Of a stretch of 36,913 bases of DNA, positions 1-5,242 are shown one piece after another. The stretch covers positions 1 through 36,913 of the forward strand of contig CALWLL010000038.1 of NCBI GenBank assembly GCA_944381555.1. The letters are read 5' to 3'. Below the pieces are notes generated by a model that did no database searches, was not told where the DNA came from, and saw nothing but the letters and a program-made list of their open reading frames with translations. Each line of letters begins with the position of its first letter. Position 1 is the stretch's first letter. The DNA comes from an uncultured Agathobacter sp. Lineage in GTDB: Bacteria > Bacillota > Clostridia > Lachnospirales > Lachnospiraceae. Made by a program: the position numbers and the translations under genes.

Positions 1-9
1 AATGTAGTA

Positions 10-64
10 AAATGCTCGCATCTTACTTTAGCTAGCGCCAGCAGTAGAGTGAAATGCTTGCATC
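10..64. repeat. pair of imperfect 13-bp direct repeats at window edge
   Basis: The 13-mer AAATGCTCGCATC at 10-22 recurs as AAATGCTTGCATC at 52-64, one mismatch, 42 bp apart. It lies in a gene-free stretch downstream of a small leftward HTH gene. It could be a protein-binding repeat of the mobile element, but the window edge prevents seeing further copies. No function is assigned. Confidence 0.4.
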
Positions 65-162
65 CTCGCTAACTATTATGACAGATGTTTGAGTGGCATG
101 GAATCCACCCTGAAATTAGGCGCTTACGTTATACAATGTTAAAAGTCTGCGTAAATTCTTCC

Positions 163-360
163 TTAAACCTCAATCCATAAATCCGATATCAGTTCTTCCG
201 CCTTTCTCCTTTTCTCGTCTGATAATCTATAATCATTGTGCAGAAAGTTAGCAACGCTTCGCGCGTTCTTCATACCTAAATAATCTGCTATGTACTGATT
301 GTCTATATCACACGTAATTTTAATGATTTTCAATTTTCTAATGATTTCTTCTTGTGTCAT
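163..360 (-). CDS. small HTH-like regulatory protein of the mobile element
   Basis: This encodes a 65-residue basic, helical protein. The ATG at 360 is preferred over an upstream in-frame ATG at 390 because an AAGGAG ribosome binding site lies 7 nt before it. The middle of the protein (about residues 22-45, with IADYLGMKNARSVANFL) has the layout of a helix-turn-helix: a helix, a short turn, then a helix ending in hydrophobic residues. Small proteins of this kind are common as Cro- or excisionase-like regulators in phages and integrative elements; that role is inferred. A perfect dyad sits just upstream of its ribosome binding site and could be its own operator. Nothing in the sequence identifies a target. 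Confidence 0.6.
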   Translation of the reverse strand: MTQEEIIRKLKIIKITCDIDNQYIADYLGMKNARSVANFLHNDYRLSDEKRRKAEELISDLWIEV

Positions 361-375
361 AAAAAAACTCCTTTC

Positions 376-392
376 ACGTGAATTTGTCACGT
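376..392. promoter_or_regulatory. candidate operator, perfect inverted repeat upstream of small HTH gene
   Basis: ACGTGA at 376-381 and TCACGT at 387-392 form a perfect dyad with a 5-bp spacer. It is immediately upstream of the ribosome binding site (368-373) of the leftward HTH gene starting at 360. The position suits autoregulation; this is inference. Confidence 0.4.
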
Positions 393-410
393 ATCAAAGC
401 AAAAATAAAA

Positions 411-442
411 AGCCATTGCGACAAGTAATAAATGCAATGGCT
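411..442 (-). terminator. rho-independent terminator, leftward
   Basis: AGCCATTGC at 411-419 pairs perfectly with GCAATGGCT at 434-442. Read leftward, the hairpin is followed by a T-rich run (the complement of 401-410). It would stop transcription arriving from the recombinase side before the small HTH gene promoter. Confidence 0.55.
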
Positions 443-705
443 CTCTATCTCTGCTAAATACCTTATTATATATAAAAATCTTTATAGAAAGATTGTTTTA
501 ACTTGGTTAAGAGGGCGTATATTTCGGGAAAAATACAAACGCTTTTTAGATAGTGTGATGTGGGCGGTTTACTCCCTCTCCAAATGCTAAACCAAATCCA
601 GAAGACGAACGTAAACCATATAGTGAAACCACATCAACATTGCAGAACTAAATCTATTTTATATAAATATTATAACAAAATTTTTTTAACTTCTCAAAAA
701 GAGGA
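443..705. other. gene-poor AT-rich spacer with an orphan coding tail
   Basis: I see no complete gene here. On the + strand, positions 559-651 stay open for about 30 codons and end in TAA. The last 26 codons give a plausible hydrophilic, proline-rich protein tail (PSPNAKPNPEDERKPYSE) but there is no in-frame ATG and a stop lies just upstream at 556. It may be the decayed end of an element gene. Positions 655-700 are extremely AT-rich. Confidence 0.35.
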
Positions 706-729
706 GGAATGGAAGCGCGCTTCCATTCC
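706..729. repeat. 24-bp perfect palindrome
   Basis: The twelve bases GGAATGGAAGCG (706-717) are followed directly by their reverse complement (718-729) with no spacer. The palindrome sits about 30 bp beyond the stop codon of the serine recombinase, next to a very AT-rich tract (655-700). A spacer-free palindrome is more typical of a protein-binding or recombination site than of a terminator, although it could also form part of a transcription stop. Confidence 0.5.
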
Positions 730-736
730 CCCTTAG

Positions 737-756
737 GACAGGGCGTCCGCCCTGTC
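737..756 (-). terminator. hairpin directly after serine recombinase gene
   Basis: GACAGGGCG (737-745) and CGCCCTGTC (748-756) form a perfect 9-bp stem with a 2-nt loop, ending one base from the recombinase stop codon (758). There is no clean T-run directly after it; the AT-rich tract comes only beyond the neighbouring 24-bp palindrome. It is called a terminator-like hairpin for that reason. Confidence 0.45.
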
Positions 757-757
757 A

Positions 758-1375
758 TTATTCTTTTAGTAATTTGTAAAAGGTTGTTTTCTTTGTGCCT
801 GTAAGTTCCATAGCCGTTACTGCACTTATTTCGCCCTTTTCCCACTTCGCAATTACTTCGTCCCAATTACTAGGTTTCTGTGCTTTTGGTCTGCCATAAT
901 CAGCCCATTCGCCACGTGCTTTCTTTGCTTCGATTCCCTCTTGTTGTCTTTTCTCTTTCTTCTCAATTTCAGCCTGTGCCATTGTTGCATATAATTCAAT
1001 CAGCATATTATTGATAGTTTCCATAATCATTTTAGCCATTGAGTTATCAAGGGAAGATAGGTCTTGTGTAGTGGTAGGGATTTCTAAAATCATTACACGG
1101 ACTTCTTTATCTTGGAAGTATCTTAATTCTTTTAAGGTGTCTTGTTTGTTTCTTCCTAGTCTATCAAGTTCCGTTACGATTAGAATATCTCCACTTCTCA
1201 ATATGTCCTCTTTTAATACTTGGTAGCGAGGGCGGTTGAAGTTCTTTCCTGTCTGTTGGTCGGTGTAAATCTTTTCAAGTGGCAAGTTATTGTTCTTGCA
1301 GAATGTTTCTATTTCTGTAATACCTCTGTCTAAGTGTTGGTCGGTGGTTGATGTTCTATGGTATCCGTAAATCAT
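758..1375 (-). CDS. serine recombinase (resolvase/invertase family)
   Basis: This 205-residue protein is a small serine recombinase that would catalyse resolution or inversion between short sites. The catalytic N-terminus is recognisable: YGYHRTSTTDQ with the nucleophile Ser9 next to Arg7, then TELDRLGRN around residues 68-76, and a long E helix (about 115-150) rich in charged residues. Near the C-terminus, AVTAMELTGTKKTTFYKLL (about 184-203) is the DNA-binding helix-turn-helix. Length fits Tn3-type and plasmid resolvases rather than the large serine integrases. An AGGAG site lies 8 nt before the ATG. It reads leftward from a consensus promoter embedded in ACGAAC-type repeats that may be its recombination site and operator. 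Role within the element is inferred. Confidence 0.93.
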   Translation of the reverse strand: MIYGYHRTSTTDQHLDRGITEIETFCKNNNLPLEKIYTDQQTGKNFNRPRYQVLKEDILRSGDILIVTELDRLGRNKQDTLKELRYFQDKEVRVMILEIPTTTQDLSSLDNSMAKMIMETINNMLIELYATMAQAEIEKKEKRQQEGIEAKKARGEWADYGRPKAQKPSNWDEVIAKWEKGEISAVTAMELTGTKKTTFYKLLKE

Positions 1376-1404
1376 TGTTATATCTCCTCTCTTTTGATAG
1401 TCTA

Positions 1405-1433
1405 ATTATACCAAAAGCGTTCGTAAATGTCAA
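1405..1433 (-). promoter_or_regulatory. consensus sigma-A promoter of serine recombinase
   Basis: Read leftward, TTGACA (complement of 1428-1433) is separated by exactly 17 bp from TATAAT (complement of 1405-1410). Both hexamers match the consensus perfectly, so the promoter should be strong unless repressed. An ACGAAC repeat lies inside the spacer. Confidence 0.85.
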
Positions 1434-1480
1434 CAGAATTATGCGAACGTTCGTTAAATCTTTTTGAAACTTTTACGAAC
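1418..1480. promoter_or_regulatory. cluster of ACGAAC-type repeats, candidate res/operator site
   Basis: The motif TTTACGAAC or close variants occurs at 1419-1427 (reverse), 1444-1457 as a perfect palindrome CGAACGTTCG with flanks, and at 1472-1480 (forward). The first copy lies between the -10 and -35 elements of the recombinase promoter. Resolvases commonly bind repeated dyads overlapping their own promoter, so this may serve as both recombination site and operator. Confidence 0.5.
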
Positions 1481-1500
1481 TTTAAAAGGATATGTTTAGG

Positions 1501-1730
1501 GGCGTCCGCAAATGTATACTTTTATGAACTGTCCTCTTGTGTCCTCATAAATCCACAAAAGGAGTAAACAAATCCGCAAGAATCATAAAAAAATCTATTG
1601 AAAACCTTTGAAATTCTGCTTTGATTTTCATAAATCCTAACAAATCCCTATTGGATTTGATAGGACTTAGCAAAACTCACAAAGACTTTTGTGAAAACTT
1701 TACGAAATTGTGTTGAATTTTCGCAAAATA
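1501..1730. other. non-coding AT-rich region with repeated AAATCC motifs
   Basis: No gene is visible between the recombinase promoter and the rightward operon. Motifs of the form CATAAATCC or ACAAATCC recur near 1545, 1569, 1630 and 1641, and an inverted repeat (TCCTAACAAATCC at 1635-1647 with GGATTTGATAGGA at 1653-1665, one mismatch) is present. The clustering resembles repeats bound by replication or control proteins, but no initiator gene is in the window. Confidence 0.4.
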
Positions 1731-1759
1731 TTGATAGTTTTGTGTGCAACTTGTATAAT
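1731..1759 (+). promoter_or_regulatory. promoter of the rightward two-gene operon
   Basis: TTGATA at 1731-1736 and TATAAT at 1754-1759 are spaced by 17 bp, followed by a strong AGGGGGAG ribosome binding site before the ATG at 1796. Confidence 0.75.
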
Positions 1760-1795
1760 TTAGATATCAACAAAAGAAAAGGGGGAGAGTAATCA

Positions 1796-2002
1796 ATGAG
1801 AATTATTATTGATACCGACAGAGAACAGATTATTGTTCCAGATACTTTTTATCAGACAATCGACAAAAAGAATGATGTATTGAAAAAGGCAGGCGTTACA
1901 GACAAAAAAATTGACTACCAAGAATATGTAAGAGAGAACTTCGAGAAAGCAATGGAAGGACCTTGGATTCGTAAGTCTGATTTAGCAAAGAAGAAACTCT
2001 AA
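1796..2002 (+). CDS. small hypothetical protein of the mobile element
   Basis: A 68-residue, highly charged protein that I do not recognise. It opens with a short beta-like segment (RIIIDTDREQIIVP) and continues in charged helices ending in a lysine-rich tail. It has no signal peptide or membrane span. Support for it being real is a consensus promoter, an AGGGGGAG site about 10 nt before the ATG, and a tight junction to the next gene, which starts one base after this stop codon. The partner encodes an HTH protein, so the pair could form a small regulatory module; this is inference. Confidence 0.7.
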   Translation: MRIIIDTDREQIIVPDTFYQTIDKKNDVLKKAGVTDKKIDYQEYVRENFEKAMEGPWIRKSDLAKKKL

Positions 2003-2003
2003 T

Positions 2004-2186
2004 ATGGCAAAGCGAATTACACCAGAAGACATTATACAATTTCATAAGATATTCGCAGAGTGTCACAACTATGCGGAAGTGGCAAGACGAACAGGGAAAA
2101 GCGCTAGTACAATTAGACGATATATAGGAATGAAAAACAAACCAAACGTTTTGCAATACACTACACATCAAGTTATTACACAGTAA
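2004..2186 (+). CDS. small helix-turn-helix protein
   Basis: This 60-residue protein is mostly a single helix-turn-helix: residues 7-45 (ITPEDIIQFHKIFAECHNYAEVARRTGKSASTIRRYIG) match the homeodomain-like HTH of transposases and resolvase tails, with AEVARRTGKSASTIRRY as turn and recognition helix. It follows the 68-residue gene by one base (TAATATGG), so translation is probably coupled. It has no catalytic domain, so it is likely a DNA-binding accessory or regulator of the element. A strong hairpin terminator starts at its stop codon. Target and partner are unknown. Confidence 0.75.
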   Translation: MAKRITPEDIIQFHKIFAECHNYAEVARRTGKSASTIRRYIGMKNKPNVLQYTTHQVITQ

Positions 2187-2216
2187 AAAAGCAACAGGCG
2201 TGTCCTGTTGCTTTTT
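2186..2216. terminator. bidirectional rho-independent terminator
   Basis: GCAACAGG (2191-2198) pairs with CCTGTTGC (2204-2211), flanked by a run of A before and a run of T after, so it works in both directions. It separates the rightward HTH operon from the convergent lipoprotein operon. Confidence 0.85.
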
Positions 2217-2225
2217 GTATATATC

Positions 2226-2783
2226 TTATTCCGTTGTCAAATGATTAAATTGTAAAGATACCTTAGTTGGAGAAGTAGGTAGAGAGCTCAACATATCGTT
2301 AAATGTAAGTTCTATTTCATCAGTTTCAAGTTCCCACGTCACGACATATAGTTTTCCGGCCTCCAATTTACCCGTGGTATTTGTTGGCGCTCCATAAGTA
2401 TCACAAAGATAATCATATAATTCATTAAATTTGTTTATGTACGACTGAACATTATCTTTTTCAAATTCGTAATGTATAATAACGAATGATAATTGGTTTT
2501 CGGGGCAAGTACAGTTTACGCTCATTGTTAATCCTTTTTCGCCATTAGGATTTGTTTCAGAATATTCTACAGAATATTTAAATACATCCGGAACTTCTCC
2601 AAGTATTTCCTCAAGAGACGAAGTATCGAGTTTTTTTGCATTGCCACCTAATGTTTTAATTACCTTATCTTGTGACATTCCCCATTGGAGATTAGGATAT
2701 GGAAAAATAATAGATGGCTCTTGTTTCCCACAACCCACCAATACAAGAAGTATACATATCAATACTAGTAAATGCTTTTTCAT
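2226..2783 (-). CDS. putative lipoprotein, BamE-like start (last gene of element cargo operon)
   Basis: A 185-residue protein with a classic lipoprotein signal: MKKHLLVLICILLVLVGCGK, with Cys18 in the lipobox LVGC. The mature part should be anchored outside the membrane. After the signal it reads YPNLQWGMSQDKVIKTLGG; the W-G-M-S-x-x-x-V-x-x-x-L-G pattern is the first strand and helix of BamE/SmpA-like folds. A second region (about residues 108-160) has the same helix-then-strand rhythm and a partner-like GAPTNT turn. The gene is last in a leftward four-gene operon and starts 4 bp after the upstream stop; its AAAGGAG site overlaps the end of that gene. No enzyme motif is visible. Function is unknown; a surface role carried by the element is inferred. 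Confidence 0.8.
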   Translation of the reverse strand: MKKHLLVLICILLVLVGCGKQEPSIIFPYPNLQWGMSQDKVIKTLGGNAKKLDTSSLEEILGEVPDVFKYSVEYSETNPNGEKGLTMSVNCTCPENQLSFVIIHYEFEKDNVQSYINKFNELYDYLCDTYGAPTNTTGKLEAGKLYVVTWELETDEIELTFNDMLSSLPTSPTKVSLQFNHLTTE

Positions 2784-2787
2784 TATA

Positions 2788-3072
2788 TTACTTTTCTCCT
2801 TTATTTAATATATTTGTGAGAATACGAGATAATTTTGTTAGCACCTCTGCGAAAAACCAAAGAATACTTGACATAAAGGCACTACACAATACTCCACCAC
2901 AAAATACACCTATTGTCGTTCCCCAATTTCTTTCCTCTATTAGATAGTAACCACTAGTATCATAGGACAATCCTAAATTACTTGCTAACATCACAGAGCC
3001 GATAGTACCTAAAAACAAAATGATTACTGCTAAGTATCTACATACTTTTACAAAGTCAAATTCAAGGTTCAT
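2788..3072 (-). CDS. small two-span membrane protein of the cargo operon
   Basis: A 94-residue protein with two clear membrane segments: about residues 11-31 (YLAVIILFLGTIGSVMLASN) and 53-74 (IGVFCGGVLCSAFMSSILWF). The loop between them (GLSYDTSGYYLIEERNWG) would be outside, and the C-terminus ends in a lysine-rich cytoplasmic tail. A GGGGAG site lies 8 nt before the ATG. It sits between two lipoprotein genes with gaps of 14 and 4 bp, so the three products are probably made together. I do not recognise a named family; the two-span layout would suit a membrane partner of the lipoproteins, which is inference. Confidence 0.75.
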   Translation of the reverse strand: MNLEFDFVKVCRYLAVIILFLGTIGSVMLASNLGLSYDTSGYYLIEERNWGTTIGVFCGGVLCSAFMSSILWFFAEVLTKLSRILTNILNKGEK

Positions 3073-3086
3073 ATCTTTTTCTCCCC

Positions 3087-3326
3087 TTAATCGTTTCCAT
3101 AATAAGCATCAATCTTTTTTTTGTTTTCATCATACTGTTGTTGCAAGGCGTCTAATTCATTTTTAGTTTTATTGTAATTATACAGTGCTTCTTCGAGCGC
3201 GTGCCTTGGACACAATCCGTCACTTGATACTTTTTCATCACATCCTGCCACTTTGCAGTTTGACGAACAACCAACTAAAGAACACATTATTGTAGACATC
3301 AATAAAAATAGTACAATTTTTTTCAT
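3087..3326 (-). CDS. small lipoprotein with possible zinc knuckle
   Basis: A 79-residue lipoprotein. The signal MKKIVLFLLMSTIMCSLVGCSS has its lipobox SLVGC at Cys20. The mature protein begins with a compact cysteine cluster, CKVAGCDEKVSSDGLCPRH (about residues 24-42), in a C-x4-C-x9-C-x2-H arrangement that suggests metal binding. A charged helix follows (about 45-75, ALEEALYNYNKTKNELDALQQQYDENKKKIDAYY) and is probably coiled coil. A GAGGAG site lies before the ATG. Neighbours are a tiny HTH gene upstream and a membrane protein downstream, all leftward. Function is unknown; exported zinc-knuckle proteins tethered by a lipid are unusual enough to note. Confidence 0.8.
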   Translation of the reverse strand: MKKIVLFLLMSTIMCSLVGCSSNCKVAGCDEKVSSDGLCPRHALEEALYNYNKTKNELDALQQQYDENKKKIDAYYGND

Positions 3327-3348
3327 TTTTCTTTCTCCTCTTGTTTAA

Positions 3349-3516
3349 TTATTTTTTGATTGGTCTAGGACATTCCGCGTTTATAGGTATTCTCCAAGGG
3401 CTTCCTTTTTTATCTTGTTCGACGTCCTTGATATCCCCATTCCTACACCAATTAGAAATGGTACTTTGCGAATACCCCCATTTTTCAGAGGCTTCTTTCG
3501 TTCCCATATACTCCAT
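3349..3516 (-). CDS. 55-residue HTH protein, first gene of the lipoprotein operon
   Basis: This short gene reads leftward from the ATG at 3516 (an alternative ATG is at 3507) to TAA at 3349-3351. The product starts MEYMGTKEASEKWGYSQSTI and is a single MerR/excisionase-type helix-turn-helix: a helix containing KEASEKWGYS, a turn, then STISNWCRNGDIKDVEQD and the wing GSPWRIPINA. The W-R-I-P wing is typical of small excisionase-like HTH proteins. An AAAGGGGG stretch lies 9 nt upstream. It begins the operon and lies just downstream of a promoter overlaid by a perfect operator, opposite the Xre gene. It may be an excisionase or an antirepressor; both are inferences. Confidence 0.75.
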   Translation of the reverse strand: MEYMGTKEASEKWGYSQSTISNWCRNGDIKDVEQDKKGSPWRIPINAECPRPIKK

Positions 3517-3551
3517 ACCTCTTATCCCCCTTTCTCTTTTGTATAAATATT

Positions 3552-3580
3552 ATTTTAACGGATATTCCGTTAAAAATCAA
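3552..3580 (-). promoter_or_regulatory. leftward promoter of the lipoprotein operon
   Basis: Read leftward, TTGATT (complement of 3575-3580) and TAAAAT (complement of 3552-3557) are spaced by 17 bp. The perfect operator at 3553-3575 covers nearly all of the spacer and part of both boxes, so a bound repressor would block polymerase directly. Confidence 0.65.
3553..3575. promoter_or_regulatory. perfect 23-bp operator between divergent Xre and HTH genes
   Basis: TTTTAACGGA (3553-3562) and TCCGTTAAAA (3566-3575) are perfect inverted arms around a 3-bp centre. The site lies in the 107-bp gap between the divergent xre-type gene (3624) and HTH gene (3516). It covers the leftward promoter spacer and the TTAAAA -35 box (3570-3575) of a probable rightward promoter whose -10 is TATACA at 3593-3598. 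One bound Xre dimer could therefore control both directions. Confidence 0.75.
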
Positions 3581-3623
3581 TAATTATTATCTTATACAGT
3601 AAAATATTTGCAGAGGTGGTTTT

Positions 3624-3848
3624 ATGAAGCATTTAGAACGTATCAGAGCATTAAGGGAAGATAATGATTACAACCAGACAGAAGTTGCAAAAGCAATCCA
3701 CGTTGCGCAAACAACCTATTCTGATTATGAAAAGGGCAAGGTTAGAATACCTTTGGAATGTGTGATTGATTTAGCAAAGTTCTATGATGTGGATATGAAC
3801 TACATCACAGGCGTTAGTGATGTACGAAAAGAGTTTCCAAAGAAATAA
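3624..3848 (+). CDS. Xre-family transcriptional repressor
   Basis: A 74-residue protein consisting of little more than one Cro/CI-type helix-turn-helix (HTH_3) domain. Residues 5-64 give the five-helix bundle: RIRALREDNDYNQTEVAKAI then HVAQTTYSDYEKGKVRIPLE then VIDLAKFYDVDMNYITG. There is no oligomerisation or protease-like domain, so it would act as a simple dimer. An AGAGGTGG site precedes the ATG. It diverges from the HTH-lipoprotein operon across a perfect dyad, the layout of phage lysogeny and element-maintenance switches. A strong terminator follows its stop codon. Confidence 0.9.
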   Translation: MKHLERIRALREDNDYNQTEVAKAIHVAQTTYSDYEKGKVRIPLECVIDLAKFYDVDMNYITGVSDVRKEFPKK

Positions 3849-3885
3849 AGCGGTAAAGGATTTGTTATTAACCTTTACCGCTTTT
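3847..3885. terminator. rho-independent terminator after Xre gene
   Basis: A perfect 13-bp stem (AAAGCGGTAAAGG at 3847-3859 with CCTTTACCGCTTT at 3872-3884) begins inside the Xre stop codon and ends in TTTT (3882-3885). Since it starts with AAA it may also work leftward for the convergent integrase operon. Confidence 0.85.
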
Positions 3886-3887
3886 GT

Positions 3888-3940
3888 TATGTCTATATGC
3901 GCTCGTATTTTATGTCTATATGCGCTCGTATTTTATGTCT
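3888..3940. repeat. two and a third tandem copies of a 23-bp unit
   Basis: The unit beginning TATGTCTATATGCGCTCGTA occupies 3888-3910 and 3911-3933 exactly, with 7 more matching bases to 3940. The leftward small gene (stop at 3916-3918) ends inside the second copy, so the duplication lies at the gene's end and in its downstream region. Confidence 0.85.
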
Positions 3941-4155
3941 AAAATCGTTTCATCTATTTTAGTATATAATTTGCTCGTATCTTCTTGAATACCTTTTAAA
4001 AGGCGTTTATGGACGTTTAAAAGGCTTTGTGGTATTTCTGGACTATTACTTTCCCTAACGCCCTTAGATTCGATTTCAAGCACTTCTATAATGGAATTGA
4101 TATCTTTTACTATATCGTTCAAGTCAGACATAATATCATACATTCTATTTATCAT
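3916..4155 (-). CDS. small helical hypothetical protein downstream of integrase
   Basis: A 79-residue, leucine/isoleucine-rich acidic protein (MINRMYDIMSDLNDIVKDIN at the start) that probably folds as two amphipathic helices, about residues 1-30 and 42-75. There is no signal peptide, membrane span or HTH that I can see. It starts 6 bp after the integrase stop codon and is surely cotranscribed with it; an AGGAG lies 10 nt before the ATG and an AAGG even nearer. The position suggests an accessory to integration or excision, but the sequence does not prove it. Its last codons overlap a 23-bp tandem duplication. Confidence 0.65.
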   Translation of the reverse strand: MINRMYDIMSDLNDIVKDINSIIEVLEIESKGVRESNSPEIPQSLLNVHKRLLKGIQEDTSKLYTKIDETILDIKYERI

Positions 4156-4161
4156 ACCTTG

Positions 4162-5121
4162 TTATGCTCCTATCACTTTTATTCTTTTTGTTGGTGTATA
4201 ATTGTTTCTCTTGAAGTTATCAAGCGGATTAAACAAATCTAAATCAGTTGCAATATCTGTTCCATATAGATTTACATATTTCATAGTCATTTCTATGGTT
4301 TTGTGATTCAGTAAATGTTGTAGTTTGACAGGGTTTCCGCCTGCTATTATATAGTTCTTTGCAAAGGTATGTCTAAATAAATGAATAGAAGTTTTTTCAA
4401 CGCCTCTCTTTCTGTTGTAATCTGCGATAGAATCTTCTGCACTTCTGGCTTTTAATTGTTTTCCCTCATACTCTGGGAAAAGATAATCCTCACTTTCCAA
4501 AGCAGATATGTATATATACTCGCGCAAGATACTCACAATAGCAGAAGATAATGGCATGTACTTTTGTATCTTGTCTTTGTTCCACGTCAACTTTACTTTT
4601 CCAGAAAGCAAATCCAAATCCTTAACTTTGATATTAAGTACAGAACTCAATCGTTGTCCTGTTGCGAAAAAGTAGTTAATCATACACCAATTTCGCAACT
4701 CAACCCAATTAGTGCTAGTTGGTTTTTCAAGCAACAACTTCATTTCTTCGTCTGTGTATGGCTCTTTTAATTCTGTTTCATACTTTGGAATTGTAATCTC
4801 AATTTTCTCCATATAACCTCTACTGTTACAGAACTTAAAGAATCTGCGCAAGTGTGTCATAGTGGTTGCAATAGATACCGCTTTGTTTCCTTTTGATTCA
4901 TTGTAAAGAATATACTTATCCATTGTTCTTGGTGTGACGTCCGCAAGTAAAGTTTCTTCTCCAAGCCATTTAATAAATGCATTTACATAATCCTTGTAAC
5001 CTCTTTGTGTAGCCTTAGATAATCCTTTGACACGATTGTGTTCAAAAAACTCTTCTGCTCCTATTCTGATAGTACATTCTTCAATCTCGATTGTTTTGAT
5101 AATTTTTCTTCCTCGTTGCAT
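4162..5121 (-). CDS. tyrosine recombinase / site-specific integrase
   Basis: A 319-residue integrase that would move the element in and out of the chromosome. Residues 20-105 form the SAM-like core-binding domain (SKATQRGYKDYVNAFIKWLG). The catalytic domain spans about 120-290, with the expected residues visible: Arg157 in ATGQRLSSVL, a lysine in the NKDK turn (182-184), His247 and Arg250 in IHLFRH, His273 in LLNHKTIEMT, and the nucleophile Tyr282 in MKYVNLY. An AAAGGAAC site precedes the ATG. The gene points away from the half tRNA-Leu gene about 120 bp to its right. That is the usual place for an integrase at its own attachment site. A small helical protein gene follows in the same operon. 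Confidence 0.95.
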   Translation of the reverse strand: MQRGRKIIKTIEIEECTIRIGAEEFFEHNRVKGLSKATQRGYKDYVNAFIKWLGEETLLADVTPRTMDKYILYNESKGNKAVSIATTMTHLRRFFKFCNSRGYMEKIEITIPKYETELKEPYTDEEMKLLLEKPTSTNWVELRNWCMINYFFATGQRLSSVLNIKVKDLDLLSGKVKLTWNKDKIQKYMPLSSAIVSILREYIYISALESEDYLFPEYEGKQLKARSAEDSIADYNRKRGVEKTSIHLFRHTFAKNYIIAGGNPVKLQHLLNHKTIEMTMKYVNLYGTDIATDLDLFNPLDNFKRNNYTPTKRIKVIGA

Positions 5122-5222
5122 AAAAAAAGTTCCTTTCGCACTAGATTATTTTCCAAAATAATCTTGCGCGTCAAGGAACGCTTCAACCTTTAAAATTATT
5201 AAGTTTTATGCGGTTTTGAGGA

Positions 5223-5237
5223 GGATACGAAGTATCC
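5223..5237. repeat. short hairpin next to the attachment junction
   Basis: GGATAC (5223-5228) and GTATCC (5232-5237) form a perfect 6-bp inverted repeat with a 3-base loop. It lies on the element side, directly against the point where tRNA-Leu identity ends, and could be an integrase core or arm site. This is inferred from position only. Confidence 0.4.
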
Positions 5238-5242
5238 GACTT

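Noticed and set aside
654-866. Leftward 70-residue open frame across the recombinase gene end
   Set aside because: It overlaps the end of the serine recombinase in another frame and runs through two palindromes; no ribosome binding site.
3341-3583. Rightward 80-residue open frame
   Set aside because: It is the reverse of the short HTH gene and operator; the leftward reading has a domain, a ribosome binding site and a promoter.
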